Shown here in pieces: positions 15,569 through 24,601 of a stretch of 64,000 nt of DNA. The notes under the pieces were generated by a model. That model was not told where the DNA came from, did no database searches, and worked only from the letters and a program-made list of their open reading frames with translations. Location: positions 23,762 to 87,761 of the forward strand of contig NZ_FZOR01000037.1 of the NCBI RefSeq assembly GCF_900188445.1, in the 5' to 3' direction. The first letter of the stretch is position 1, and the number at the start of each line of letters is the position of its first letter. Both the position numbers and the translations under genes were made by a program. Origin of the DNA: Actinomadura meyerae (GTDB taxonomy: Bacteria > Actinomycetota > Actinomycetes > Streptosporangiales > Streptosporangiaceae).

Positions 15569-16606
15569 TTAGCGCCAGCCTAGTTCGGGGGCCACGTGGG
15601 TCAGGATGTTCTCTATGACGTGGGCGTTGTAGTCGACGCCGAGCTGGTTGGGGACCGTGAGCAGCAGCGTGTCGGCGGCCTGGATGGCCTCGTCGCCGGC
15701 GAGCTGCTTGACCAGCACGTCGGGTTCGGCCGCGTAGGAGCGTCCGAAGACGGCCCGGGTCTTCTCGTCGATCATTCCGATCTGGTCGCCCGAGTCGGCG
15801 TTCCGGCCGAAGTAGGCGCGGTCCAGGTCACTGGTCAGCGCGAAGATGCTGCGGCTGACGGACACGCGCGGCTCGCGTTCGTGCCCTGCGTCCTTCCATG
15901 CCTGCCGGTAAGCCTCGATCTGCTTGCGCTGCTGGACGTGCAGCGGCTCGCCGGACTCGTCGTTCTTCAGCGTGGAGCTTTGCAGGTTCATGCCCAGCTT
16001 GGCCGCCCACACGCCGGTGGCGTTGGAGCCCGAGCCCCACCAGATGCGGTCGCGCAGGCCCTCCGAATGCGGCTCGATGCGCAGCAGTCCGGGCGGGTTC
16101 GGGAACATCGGCCGCGGATTCGGCTCGGCGAAGCCCTCGCCCCGCAGCACCGTCAGGAGCACCTCGGTGTGCTTGCGGGCCATGTCGGCATCGGTGTCGC
16201 CCTCGGACGGCTCGTACCCGAAGTACCGCCAGCCGTCGATGACCTGCTCCGGCGATCCCCGGCTGATGCCGAGCTGCAGCCGCCCGCCGGAGATCAGGTC
16301 GGCGGCGCCGGCGTCCTCGGCGAAGTACATCGGGTTCTCGTAGCGCATGTCGATCACGCCGGTGCCGATCTCGATGCGCGAGGTCTTCGCGCCGATCGCG
16401 GACAGCAGCGGGAAGGGCGACGCCAGCTGCCGGGCGAAATGGTGCACGCGGAAGTAGGCGCCGTCGGCGCCGAGCTCCTCCGCGGCCACGGCCAGATCGA
16501 TCGACTGGAGCAGCGCGTCCGACGCCGACCGGGTCTGGCTTCCCGGGCTGTCGCTCCAGTGGCCGAACGAGAGAAAACCGATCTTCTTCACACCGACACC
16601 AACCAT
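15569..16606 (-). CDS. LLM-class flavin-dependent oxidoreductase
   Basis: A 345-residue bacterial-luciferase-like monooxygenase using reduced FMN or F420. The N-terminal strand KKIGFLSFGHW, the pattern AEELGADGAYFRVHHFA, IEIGTGVIDMRYENPMYFAE and SGGRLQLGISRGSP are all characteristic, with the glycine-rich SGSNATG segment later. It is cytoplasmic and its substrate cannot be told. Start ATG 16606 (MVGVGVKK) or GTG 16591; no strong ribosome site separates them. It is divergent from the dehydratase-like gene. Confidence 0.88.
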   Translation of the reverse strand: MVGVGVKKIGFLSFGHWSDSPGSQTRSASDALLQSIDLAVAAEELGADGAYFRVHHFARQLASPFPLLSAIGAKTSRIEIGTGVIDMRYENPMYFAEDAGAADLISGGRLQLGISRGSPEQVIDGWRYFGYEPSEGDTDADMARKHTEVLLTVLRGEGFAEPNPRPMFPNPPGLLRIEPHSEGLRDRIWWGSGSNATGVWAAKLGMNLQSSTLKNDESGEPLHVQQRKQIEAYRQAWKDAGHEREPRVSVSRSIFALTSDLDRAYFGRNADSGDQIGMIDEKTRAVFGRSYAAEPDVLVKQLAGDEAIQAADTLLLTVPNQLGVDYNAHVIENILTHVAPELGWR

Positions 16607-16772
16607 CCCAGCGCCCCCGCGATTCCAGCTTGGCCGACCACAGGTTCATGCCACGGTCGTCCACCTTCACGCATCACGACCAGCGGGGATCGAGCGCGCC
16701 CACCCGGTCATCGAGACTACGGAGCGGACGCTCATTCTCCCGGTGCGGGCGGGGCGGGTACGGTGGTGCGTC

Positions 16773-17776
16773 GTGCTGACGACGCGCCTCGATCTCGACC
16801 GGATCCACGCGGCGCGCCGCGTGATCGACCCCGTGTTCCTCGACTTCCCCTGTTCCCGTGCGACTCCTTGGGACGTGCACTGGGCTGCACGGTGAGCATC
16901 AAGCTGGAGACGGCCAACCCGGTCCGCAGTTTCAAGGGGCGGGGCACCGAGGTGGTCGCCGACCGGGTGAGCGAGCAGGGCCGGACGGCCGTGGTGTGCG
17001 CCAGCGCCGGGAATCTCGGCTGGGCACTGAGCTGGTCGGGCCGTCGCCACGGCCTGGACGTGACGGTCGTGGCATCGCGCCACGCGCCGGCCGCCAAGCT
17101 CGACCGGATCCGCGCCTCGGGCGCGGTGCTGGACGTGGTCGACGGCGACTTCGACATGGCCCGGGAGCGGGCGGCGGACATCGCGCGACGGCGCGGCATA
17201 CGGCTTGTCGAAGACAGCCTGGACATCGAAACGTGCGAGGGAGCGGCGACCATCGGTCTCGAACTCGCGCAGCACGCGCCCTCTTTCGACGCCGTGCTGA
17301 TCGCCCTGGGCGGCGGTGCCATGGCCACCGGCGTGGGCTACGTCCTGAAGACCCTGGCGCCCGGAGCCGAGGTGATCTGCGTGCAGCCCCAGGGCGCGCC
17401 CGCGATGACGCGTTCCTGGCGGGAGCGCCGGGTCGTCACCACCGACTCCACCGACACCATCGCCGACGGTGTCGCCGGCCGGTACCCGATCCCGGCCGTG
17501 CTGGACGACCTTCTGGTGGTGGCCGATGCCGCCGTCCTGGTCGAGGAGGCGTCCATCGTCGCGGGCATGCGGATGCTCTTGCGGCACGCGGGCCTGGTCG
17601 TGGAACCCTCGGCGGCCTTGGGCGTCGCCGCCGTCCTGGAGGACCCGAACCGCTTCGCCGGCCGCCATGTGGTCACCATCCTCTGCGGCAGCAATGTCGA
17701 CATGGACGCCTATCACCGCTGGGTTCGTCCCGACTCGCATGATTCCGAGCCCTCCGGGACGAACCACTCGGCATGA
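16773..17776 (+). pseudogene. Threonine-dehydratase-like PLP enzyme with a frameshift
   Basis: A fold-type-II PLP enzyme of the threonine dehydratase/threonine synthase group, which deaminates or replaces the side chain of Thr/Ser-like substrates. The PLP lysine motif NPVRSFKGRGTE, ASAGNLGWA and the phosphate-binding GGGAMATG are present. The first 25 codons (from GTG 16773: TTRLDLDRIHAARRVIDPVF) are in one frame; everything after about 16847 (LFPCDSLGRALG) is in another. Adding one C to the C4 run at 16847-16850 restores a normal protein of about 335 residues. Either a real frameshift or a sequencing error; an internal GTG start could give a truncated product. Confidence 0.75.
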
Positions 17777-17797
17777 ATAGACGTCCGGCGGAGTTCT

Positions 17798-17844
17798 CAC
17801 CGGGCGAGATCGGCGCTGGAGCGACGCGCCGATCTCGCCCGGTG
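17798..17844. terminator. Bidirectional terminator, 19-bp perfect stem
   Basis: Arms 17798-17816 and 17826-17844 (CACCGGGCGAGATCGGCGC and its exact complement) pair over 19 bases with a 9-base loop. It lies between two convergent genes, so it can serve both. Confidence 0.85.
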
Positions 17845-17879
17845 GCTACTCCTCCCTGCTCGGCGGCTGAGGGCGGGCG

Positions 17880-18758
17880 TCACGCGTTCACTTCGGCCGG
17901 GGCCGGGGCCTCCTCCGTCGGGGCCGGGGCCTTTTCCGCGGGCGCCGGGGCGGCGTCCTGCTCCGTCCGGTTGCGGGCGTGGGTCGCGTACAGGGTGAGG
18001 CCGACGAAGAGCGGCCCGCCGACCAGGTTGCCGATCACCGTGGGGATCTCGTTCCAGAGCAGGTAGTCGCCGATCGAGAAGTCGCCGCCGAGCATCAGCC
18101 CGGACGGGAACAGGAACATGTTGACCACCGAGTGCTCGAAGCCCATGTAGAAGAACACCAGGATGGGCATCCACATCCCGATCACCTTGCCGGACACCGA
18201 CCTGGACATCATCGCGGCGACGACGCCGGTGGAGACCATCCAGTTGCACAGGACGCCGCGGATGAACAGCGTCAGCATCCCGGCGGCGCCGTGGTCGGCG
18301 TAGCCGACCGTCCGCGACGTGCCGATCGAGCCGATCTGCCGCCCGACCTCGTTCGGGTCCACGGTGAAGGCGTAGTTGAGGATGACCGCGATCATCAGCG
18401 CGACGGTGAGGGCGCCGGCGAAGTTGCCGACGAAGACCAGGCCCCAGTTCCGCAGGACCGACCGGACGGTGACCCCGGGCCGCTTGTCGAGCAGCGCCAG
18501 CGGGACGAGGGTGAACACCCCGGTCAGCAGGTCGAAGCCCATCAGGTAGAGCAGGCAGAACCCGACCGGGAAGAGCAGGGCGCCGACGAGGGGCTGGCCC
18601 GTCTGGACGCTGACCGTGACGGCGAACGCCGCGGCCAGCGCGAGGATGGCTCCGGCCATGTAGGCACGGATCACGGTGTCGCGGGTCGACATGAAGACCT
18701 TCGCCTCACCGGCGTCGATCATCTTGCGGGCGAGCTCCGTCGGATTCACATAGGACAT
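17880..18758 (-). CDS. Formate/nitrite-type (FNT) transporter
   Basis: A 292-residue inner-membrane channel of the formate/nitrite transporter family. It shows six membrane segments and the family features LLYLMGFDLLTGVFTLVPLA, RNWGLVFVGNFAGAL, RGVLCNWMVSTGVVAA and MGFEHSVVNMFLFPSGL, whose conserved His lies in the pore. The C-terminus carries an Ala/Pro/Glu-rich tail (APAPAEKAPAPTEEAPAPAE) unusual for the family. GGAGGAG lies before ATG 18758. It is divergent from the cyanase gene, which suggests that nitrite, formate or possibly cyanate/bicarbonate is the physiological substrate (inference). Confidence 0.92.
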   Translation of the reverse strand: MSYVNPTELARKMIDAGEAKVFMSTRDTVIRAYMAGAILALAAAFAVTVSVQTGQPLVGALLFPVGFCLLYLMGFDLLTGVFTLVPLALLDKRPGVTVRSVLRNWGLVFVGNFAGALTVALMIAVILNYAFTVDPNEVGRQIGSIGTSRTVGYADHGAAGMLTLFIRGVLCNWMVSTGVVAAMMSRSVSGKVIGMWMPILVFFYMGFEHSVVNMFLFPSGLMLGGDFSIGDYLLWNEIPTVIGNLVGGPLFVGLTLYATHARNRTEQDAAPAPAEKAPAPTEEAPAPAEVNA

Positions 18759-18903
18759 GCGATAACTCCTCCAGCGGCGTGCACGAAATGTGGGCTGGCT
18801 GCCCGCACAAGCCTGAGCAGGAGGAATTTCGCGCCCATGACCGGACGGGAACCTTCTCGTGACGGGCCGCTCACCCGCGCGCGCCCGGCGACGTCCCCGC
18901 GAC

Positions 18904-18930
18904 GTCACACGGCCGTAACACGCCGGTCTC
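18904..18930. promoter_or_regulatory. GlnR-like half-site array
   Basis: The 5-mers GTCAC, GTAAC and GTCTC are spaced exactly 11 bases apart (starts 18904, 18915, 18926), each separated by 6 bases. This resembles the actinomycete GlnR pattern gTnAC-n6-GaAAC. The site lies between the FNT gene and cynS. The match is imperfect, so this is a candidate only. Confidence 0.35.
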
Positions 18931-19055
18931 ATCGGCCGGTCCCGGGTTTCCAGGCCGTGAACAGTTGATGTCGGCCTTCCGGAGCGACCTGACCTGCGGG
19001 TAAGCCTTGTGGCGCTGATCCACTGCGAAGCCGACCCACCGCGAAGGAGCCCGAC

Positions 19056-19505
19056 ATGGAGCCCGTCATGAGCAAGTCCGAGGCCGCCGGCCTGATCATC
19101 GCCGCCCGGACGAGGCGCGGCCTGACCTGGGCCGGGATCGCCGAGGAGCTCGGCACCCCGCTGGTGTGGACGACCGCGGCCCTGCTCGGGCAGCACCCGC
19201 TGACCCGGGAGCAGGCGGACCGCGTCTGCGCGCTCCTCGGGCTGGACGAGCCGGTCGCCGAGAGCCTGACGCTCCAGCCGTCCCGCGGCACCGACCCGGC
19301 GGTCATGGCCGATCCCACGATCTACCGGTTCACCGAGGCGCTCTCGGTGTACGGGCCGGCCCTCAAGGAGCTCATCCATGAGGAGTTCGGGGACGGGATC
19401 ATGAGCGCCATCAACTTCCGCGTCGACATCGCCCGGCGCCCGTCCCCGGACGGGGACCGCGTCGTCGTCACCTTCGACGGCAAGTTCCTCGACTACAAGT
19501 GGTGA
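19056..19505 (+). CDS. cynS: Cyanate hydratase (cyanase)
   Basis: A 149-residue cytoplasmic enzyme that converts cyanate and bicarbonate to ammonia and CO2. It has the N-terminal helical DNA-binding-like domain (RRGLTWAGIAEELG) and the C-terminal catalytic domain. The three catalytic residues are present: Arg91 and Glu94 in YRFTEALSVYG and Ser117 in GDGIMSAINF (R96, E99, S122 in E. coli). It ends FDGKFLDYKW as expected. AAGGAG precedes ATG 19056; ATG 19068 is a second in-frame choice. Flanked by FNT and urea-uptake genes, it supports nitrogen scavenging or cyanate detoxification. Confidence 0.96.
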   Translation: MEPVMSKSEAAGLIIAARTRRGLTWAGIAEELGTPLVWTTAALLGQHPLTREQADRVCALLGLDEPVAESLTLQPSRGTDPAVMADPTIYRFTEALSVYGPALKELIHEEFGDGIMSAINFRVDIARRPSPDGDRVVVTFDGKFLDYKW

Positions 19506-19517
19506 CCGCCGCCCGGC

Positions 19518-20225
19518 TCACACCGAGAGGAGGCGTTTGACCTCGTCGTCGTGCAGGTCCTCGGCGGTCCCGGAGCGCCGGACGGCGCCGCCGTCGAGGA
19601 TCACGAAGGCGTCCGCCAGCCGGACGGCCAGGTCGAAGTACTGCTCCACCAGCAGGACGGCGAGGCCGTGCTCCCGGTGCAGCCTCTCGATCGTCTCCTC
19701 GATCTCCAGGACGATCGACGGCTGGATGCCCTCGGTCGGCTCGTCCAGGATCAGGATGCGCGGCCGCGTCACCAGCGCCCGCGCGATGGCCAGTTGCTGC
19801 TGCTGCCCGCCCGACAGGAACCCGGCCCGGCGCTTCAGCAGCCCGGTCAGCCGCGGGAAGACGTCGAGCGCCTCGTCGATGGCGCCCCGGTGGCTCCGCC
19901 CCGTGGCCTCCACCGCGACCTGGAGGTTCTCCCAGACCGTGAGCTGCGGGAACGTCCCGTGCCCTTGCGGGACGTACCCCATGCCCATCCCGACCCGCCG
20001 GAAGGTGGGCGTCCGCGTCACGTCGGTGCCGTCGAACGCGACCGTGCCCGCCGTCGGCGGCAGCAGGCCCATGATCGAGTTGAGCAGGGTGGTCTTGCCC
20101 ACCCCGTTGCGTCCCATGACGGTGACCAGCTCTCCCGGGCGGACCGTCAGGTCCACCCCGAACAGCACCCGCGACCGCCCGTACGCGGCCTGCAGGCCGC
20201 TCACCTGGAGCACTGCGTCGGTCAC
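19518..20225 (-). CDS. urtE: Urea ABC transporter ATP-binding subunit UrtE
   Basis: A 235-residue ABC ATPase: Walker A GRNGVGKTTLLNS, signature LSGGQQQQLAIARAL, Walker B LILDEPTEGIQPSIV. The EGIQPSIV sequence and KRRAGFLSGG are typical of UrtE/LivF. Start GTG 20225 with GGAGGCGGC upstream. It is the last gene of the urtABCDE operon and pairs with UrtD on the permease dimer. Confidence 0.92.
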   Translation of the reverse strand: MTDAVLQVSGLQAAYGRSRVLFGVDLTVRPGELVTVMGRNGVGKTTLLNSIMGLLPPTAGTVAFDGTDVTRTPTFRRVGMGMGYVPQGHGTFPQLTVWENLQVAVEATGRSHRGAIDEALDVFPRLTGLLKRRAGFLSGGQQQQLAIARALVTRPRILILDEPTEGIQPSIVLEIEETIERLHREHGLAVLLVEQYFDLAVRLADAFVILDGGAVRRSGTAEDLHDDEVKRLLSV

Positions 20226-20250
20226 GCCGCCTCCTCGCTCGTGAAGGGCC

Positions 20251-21114
20251 TCATGTCCGCTCCTTGCCGGGGCCGGTCCCCGCGCTCGCCGATGCGGGGT
20301 CCTCGTCCCGTGCCCGTCCGAGGTAGACCTCCTGGACGCGGGGGTCGGCCTGCACCTCGCTGACATCTCCTTCCATGAGCACGGTGCCCTCGTGCAGAAC
20401 GGTCACCTGCGACGCGTACCGGCGGAGGAACTCCATGTCGTGCTCGACGACGATGACCGTGTGGTCTTCGGCGATCTCCGTGAGGAGCTCGCCCGTCCTC
20501 TCGCGCTCGTCGCGGCTCATCCCCGCCACGGGCTCGTCCAGCAGCAGCAGCCGGGGGCGCTGCGCGATCAGCATGCCGATCTCCAGCCACTGGCGCTGCC
20601 CGTGCGACAGCACCCCGGCGGGACGGTCCGCCAGGCCGGCCAGGCCGACCCGCTCCAGCGCGGACGCCACGATGTCGGACGTGCCGCGCCGCTGCCGCAG
20701 CAGCCCCGCCAGCGGGCGGCGGAAGCACGCGGCCAGGTCGATGTTCTCCAGGACGGTGAGTTCCTCGAAGACCACGGAGGTCTGGAACGTCCGCCCGATC
20801 CCCAGCCGGACGATCCGGTGCTCCCGCCGCCCGACGAGGGGGGTGCCGCCGAACGTCACCGTCCCGCCCGCCGGACGGGTGAGCCCGGTGATCACATCGA
20901 TCAGCGTGGTCTTGCCGGCGCCGTTGGGTCCGATCAGGAACCGCAGCTCGCCCTGCCGGACGGTGAGGTCGACCTTGTCCAGGGCCCGGAAGCCGCTGAA
21001 GACGACCTCCAGCCCGCGGATCTCCAGAAGTGCCGGTCCGGCGGCCCGCGGCGGCGCCGCCGCGGTCTCCGGCCCGGGTGCGCCGGACGCTCCGGCGCGG
21101 TCGAGTGATGTCAC
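20251..21114 (-). CDS. urtD: Urea ABC transporter ATP-binding subunit UrtD
   Basis: A 287-residue ATPase with Walker A GPNGAGKTTLID, signature LSHGQRQWLEIGM (the SHGQ variant normal for UrtD) and Walker B LLLLDEPVAGMSRDE. About 30 low-complexity Ala/Pro residues precede the conserved LLEIRGLEVVFSGFRALD. GTG 21114 overlaps the urtC stop by 4 bases. VAGMSRDE is characteristic of UrtD rather than LivG. Confidence 0.93.
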   Translation of the reverse strand: MTSLDRAGASGAPGPETAAAPPRAAGPALLEIRGLEVVFSGFRALDKVDLTVRQGELRFLIGPNGAGKTTLIDVITGLTRPAGGTVTFGGTPLVGRREHRIVRLGIGRTFQTSVVFEELTVLENIDLAACFRRPLAGLLRQRRGTSDIVASALERVGLAGLADRPAGVLSHGQRQWLEIGMLIAQRPRLLLLDEPVAGMSRDERERTGELLTEIAEDHTVIVVEHDMEFLRRYASQVTVLHEGTVLMEGDVSEVQADPRVQEVYLGRARDEDPASASAGTGPGKERT

Positions 21115-22250
21115 GGTGCTGCCACCTCCGGCTGCTCGGCCGCCGAGGCCGGCGGAGCCGCCCCGGCCGCCCCGGCCGTCGCGGTCTCGGGACGCCGGGC
21201 GGAGCCGCCGCGCGTCCGGTACCGCCTGACCGCCTGGACGGCGCGCTGCGCGCCTCCCGCGACGCCGCCCGGCATCAGCATGATGACGAGGATGAACATC
21301 AGACCCTGCAGGTAGACCCAGCCGCTCGGGTACTGCTCGCTGAAGGTGGTGTGCGCCCAGTTGAGCAGGACGCCGCCGAGGACGGCCCCGGCCAGCGAGA
21401 ACCGCCCGCCGATCGCCACCGCGACCACGAGCTCGATCGACGGGACGACCCCGAGCAGCGACGGCGAGATGATGCCGACCACCGGCACGTACAGCGCGCC
21501 GGCGATCCCCGCCATGGCCGCGGAGACGGCGAACGCGACGGTCTTGACGGTGGCGGGGTTGTAGCCGAGGAAGCGGACGCGGTCCTCGCCGTCGCGGACC
21601 GCGACGAGCAGCCGGCCGAAGCGGCTCTTCACCAGCTGGCGGGCCAGCAGGTAGAGCGCCCCCAGGACGACGGCCACCACGAAGTAGAAGAGGCGCTTGG
21701 AGCCGTCCTCCTCGGGGTCGCGGCCGAAGACGTCGTAGAAGTGGGTGAGGCCGTTCGTGCCGCCCGTGAGCCCCTGCTGCCCGACGAGCCAGATCACGAA
21801 CGCGGCGGCGAGTGCCTGGCTGAGGATCGCGAAGTAGGCGCCGCGCACCCGCTGGCGGAACACCAGCAGGCCGAGGACCGTCGCGGCGGCCGCCGGGACC
21901 AGCACGGCCGCCGCGATCGCGACCACCGGGCTGGAGAACGGCTTCCACAGGGCGGGCAATCGCTCGACCCCGCTCCACACCATGAAGTCGGGCAGGTTGC
22001 CCGGCCCCGCGTCGTGGAGCTTGAGGTACATCGCCATCGAGTAGCCGCCCAGCCCGAAGAAGACGCCCTGGCCGAGGGTGAGCATGCCGCCCTGGCCCCA
22101 GGCGATCCCGATGCCGAGCGCGGCGATGGCGAAGCACAGGTACTTGGCGAGCAGCCCCAGCCGGAACGGGTCCAGGGCGAGCGGCGCGACCACCAGGACC
22201 AGCAGCGCCACCGCGGTGAAAAGCGCGGGCCCGCGCAGCCGGGCGGTCAT
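21111..22250 (-). CDS. urtC: Urea ABC transporter permease UrtC
   Basis: A 379-residue LivM-type permease with about ten membrane segments. AIAALGIGIAWGQGGMLTLG and QGVFFGLGGYSMAMYLKL are the UrtC hallmarks, and a cytoplasmic EAA-like loop lies around DGEDRVRFLGYNPATVKTVA. The C-terminus is an Ala/Pro-rich tail. ATG 22250 overlaps the urtB stop by 4 bases (ATGA). Confidence 0.93.
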   Translation of the reverse strand: MTARLRGPALFTAVALLVLVVAPLALDPFRLGLLAKYLCFAIAALGIGIAWGQGGMLTLGQGVFFGLGGYSMAMYLKLHDAGPGNLPDFMVWSGVERLPALWKPFSSPVVAIAAAVLVPAAAATVLGLLVFRQRVRGAYFAILSQALAAAFVIWLVGQQGLTGGTNGLTHFYDVFGRDPEEDGSKRLFYFVVAVVLGALYLLARQLVKSRFGRLLVAVRDGEDRVRFLGYNPATVKTVAFAVSAAMAGIAGALYVPVVGIISPSLLGVVPSIELVVAVAIGGRFSLAGAVLGGVLLNWAHTTFSEQYPSGWVYLQGLMFILVIMLMPGGVAGGAQRAVQAVRRYRTRGGSARRPETATAGAAGAAPPASAAEQPEVAAP

Positions 22251-23125
22251 GTCAGCGCCCGGCTGCGGAGGACGAACAGGCCCTGCGGCCGCGCCTGGAG
22301 GAACAGCACGATGGCCGCGAAGACGATCACCTTGGCCAGGCTCGCGTCCGTCCAGAACTCCGCGTAGGAGTTGAGCAGCCCGAGGGCCAGCGCCGCCAGC
22401 ACCGCGCCGCTCAGCCGGCCGAGCCCGCCCGCGACCACGACGAGGAACGCGTCCACGATGTAGTAGGTGCCGAGGTTGGGCCCGATCGGGCCGATCAGCG
22501 TCAGCGCCACGCCCGCGATCCCGGCGAGGCCGGACCCGATGAAGAACGTCAGCTGGTCGACCCGGCCGGTGTTGACGCCGCTGCACGCGGCGAGCTGGCG
22601 GTTCTGCATCACCGACCGCATCCGCCGGCCCTGCCGCGTCCGGTTCTGGTACGCCCAGATCGCGAGGACCGACACGGCCGCGAGGGCGACGATGAACAGC
22701 CGCGTCCAGGGCACCTGCGAACCGAACATCCGCAGGCCGCCGTCCAGCCAGCCCGGGGCGCGGACCTGGACGTTCGGCGCGCCGAAGATGTCCCGCGCGA
22801 GCTGCTGGAGGAGCAGGCTGACGCCCCAGGTGAGCAGCAGCGTGTCGAGCGGCCGCCCGTAGAAGCGGCGGACGGCGACCCGCTCAAGGACGACGCCCAT
22901 CGTGCCCGCGACGGCGAAGGCGACCGGCAGCGCCACCAGGACGGCCTGCCTTCCCGTCCAGTCCTGCAGGACGTAGGCGGTGTAGGCGCCCGCCATCATG
23001 AACTCGCCGTGGGCCATGTTGATCACGCCCATCTGGCCGAACGTGAACGTCAGGCCGAGCGCCACCAGCAGCAGCACCGCGGCGATGCTGAGTCCGATCG
23101 GCAGCTGGCTGAGCAGAGCTTCCAT
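22247..23125 (-). CDS. urtB: Urea ABC transporter permease UrtB
   Basis: A 292-residue LivH-type permease. LLVALGLTFTFGQMGVINMA HGEFMMAGAYTAYVLQ marks the N-terminal half and RMRSVMQNRQLAACSGVNTG the coupling loop. It lacks the long N-terminal extension seen in some proteobacterial UrtB. It lies 48 bases after urtA. Confidence 0.93.
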   Translation of the reverse strand: MEALLSQLPIGLSIAAVLLLVALGLTFTFGQMGVINMAHGEFMMAGAYTAYVLQDWTGRQAVLVALPVAFAVAGTMGVVLERVAVRRFYGRPLDTLLLTWGVSLLLQQLARDIFGAPNVQVRAPGWLDGGLRMFGSQVPWTRLFIVALAAVSVLAIWAYQNRTRQGRRMRSVMQNRQLAACSGVNTGRVDQLTFFIGSGLAGIAGVALTLIGPIGPNLGTYYIVDAFLVVVAGGLGRLSGAVLAALALGLLNSYAEFWTDASLAKVIVFAAIVLFLQARPQGLFVLRSRALT

Positions 23126-23173
23126 GCGACTCCTCGGTGCCCTCTGTCATGGGGGTAGGTGGGCCTTCAGGGG

Positions 23174-24397
23174 TCATGACAGGCCGGCGGCCCAGGGGTA
23201 GCTCTTGAGGTAGGGGTCCGGCGCGATCGGCTTGCCGGAGTTCCACACCTCCTTGATCGAGCCGTCGGGCTGGACGACGCCGATCCGGGCGGTCTTGTAC
23301 ATGTGGTGGTTGGCGCCGTCGATCGTCACCCGTCCTTCGGGCAGGTCGAGGGAGATGCCGCCCGCGGCCTTCTTCACGGCCTCCACCTCGGTCGTCCCGG
23401 CCTTCTCGACCGCCGCCGCCCACAGCTTCACCGCGTTGTAGCCGGCCTCCATCGGGTCGGAGGTCACCTTGTCGGAGCCGTACTTGGCCTGGAAGGCCTT
23501 TACGAACTCCTCGTTGGTCTTTCCGGGGGTCGTCATGTAGTAGTTCCAGGCGACGAGCTGGCCCGCGATGTTGTCGACCCCGATGCCCTTCACCTCCTCT
23601 TCGGCGATGCTCACCGACATCACCGGAAGGGACGAGGCGGTGGCGCCCGCGCTCTTCAGCTGCTTGAAGAACGCGACGTTGCTGTCACCGTTCAGGGTGT
23701 TGAACACCGCGTCGGGCTTCGCCTGCATGACCTTGTTGACCAGCGTGCTGTACTCGGTCGCGCCGAGGGGCGTGTACTCCTCCCCGAGAATGGTCATGCC
23801 GTTGGCTTTGGCGTACGCCTTGATCTCCTTGTTCGCGGTGCGCGGGAAGACGTAGTCGCTGCCGACGAGGAAGAGCTTCTTCTTGCCCTTCTCCTTCAGA
23901 TAGTCGAGCCCCGGCACGATCTGCTGGTTGGTGGTCGCCCCGGTGTAATAGATATAGGGCGAGCTTTCCAGCCCCTCGTATTGCACCGGGTACCACAGCA
24001 GCGCCTTGTTGCGCTCGAAGACGGGCAGCATCGCCTTGCGGCTGGCCGAGGTCCAGCCGCCGAAGACGGTGGCGACCTTGTCCTTGCGGATGAGCTTCTG
24101 CGCCTTCTCGGCGAAGGTGGGCCAGTCGGACGCACCGTCCTCGACCACGGGCTCCAGCTTCTTGCCGAGGACTCCCCCGGCGGCGTTGATCTGCTCGATC
24201 GCCAGCAGTTCGGAGTTCTTGACCGTCACCTCGCTGATGGCCATGGTCCCGCTCAGCGAATGGAGCACACCGACTTTGATGGTGTTTCCACTCGACGCCG
24301 TGCCGCCTGCCGCGTCCGTTCCCTCACCGCACGCGGCGAGGGAAAGCAGCGACGCGGCCGCCAGCGAAACCAGTACCGATCGAGATCTCCTGAGCAC
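23174..24397 (-). CDS. urtA: Urea ABC transporter substrate-binding lipoprotein UrtA
   Basis: A 407-residue extracytoplasmic binding protein with a lipoprotein signal peptide (lipobox LAAC at Cys23). IKVGVLHSLSGTMAISEVTV KNSELLAIEQINAAGGVLGK and the later WYPVQYEGLESSPYIYYTGA are highly characteristic of UrtA rather than amino-acid-binding LivJ. It delivers urea (or short amides) to UrtBC. A GlnR-like site lies about 120 bases upstream, suggesting nitrogen control of the operon. Confidence 0.95.
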   Translation of the reverse strand: MLRRSRSVLVSLAAASLLSLAACGEGTDAAGGTASSGNTIKVGVLHSLSGTMAISEVTVKNSELLAIEQINAAGGVLGKKLEPVVEDGASDWPTFAEKAQKLIRKDKVATVFGGWTSASRKAMLPVFERNKALLWYPVQYEGLESSPYIYYTGATTNQQIVPGLDYLKEKGKKKLFLVGSDYVFPRTANKEIKAYAKANGMTILGEEYTPLGATEYSTLVNKVMQAKPDAVFNTLNGDSNVAFFKQLKSAGATASSLPVMSVSIAEEEVKGIGVDNIAGQLVAWNYYMTTPGKTNEEFVKAFQAKYGSDKVTSDPMEAGYNAVKLWAAAVEKAGTTEVEAVKKAAGGISLDLPEGRVTIDGANHHMYKTARIGVVQPDGSIKEVWNSGKPIAPDPYLKSYPWAAGLS

Positions 24398-24519
24398 GTA
24401 CCACTCCTTGCGGACAGGCCCCGAAACCAGTGCGCGGCATCCGCCATTACCGGCGGCCGCCTCACACCTTGAGTCGGGTCAATGCAAACCCCGCGCTGTG
24501 TCCTTCGGAATTCTGCTCT

Positions 24520-24535
24520 GTTTCCGATGCGTCAA
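24520..24535 (-). promoter_or_regulatory. GlnR-like box upstream of urtA
   Basis: Read on the minus strand this is TTGAC-GCATCG-GAAAC, which matches gTnAC-n6-GaAAC at all conserved positions except the weak first base. It lies 123 bases before urtA and points toward it. In actinomycetes GlnR activates urea and ammonium genes under nitrogen limitation. Binding here is inferred. Confidence 0.45.
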
Positions 24536-24601
24536 CAGGACCTCACCGCCGCCGCCGGCCCCTTGTGCGGTCACCGGACGGGAGGGCGGGTGCGAGCGGG
24601 G

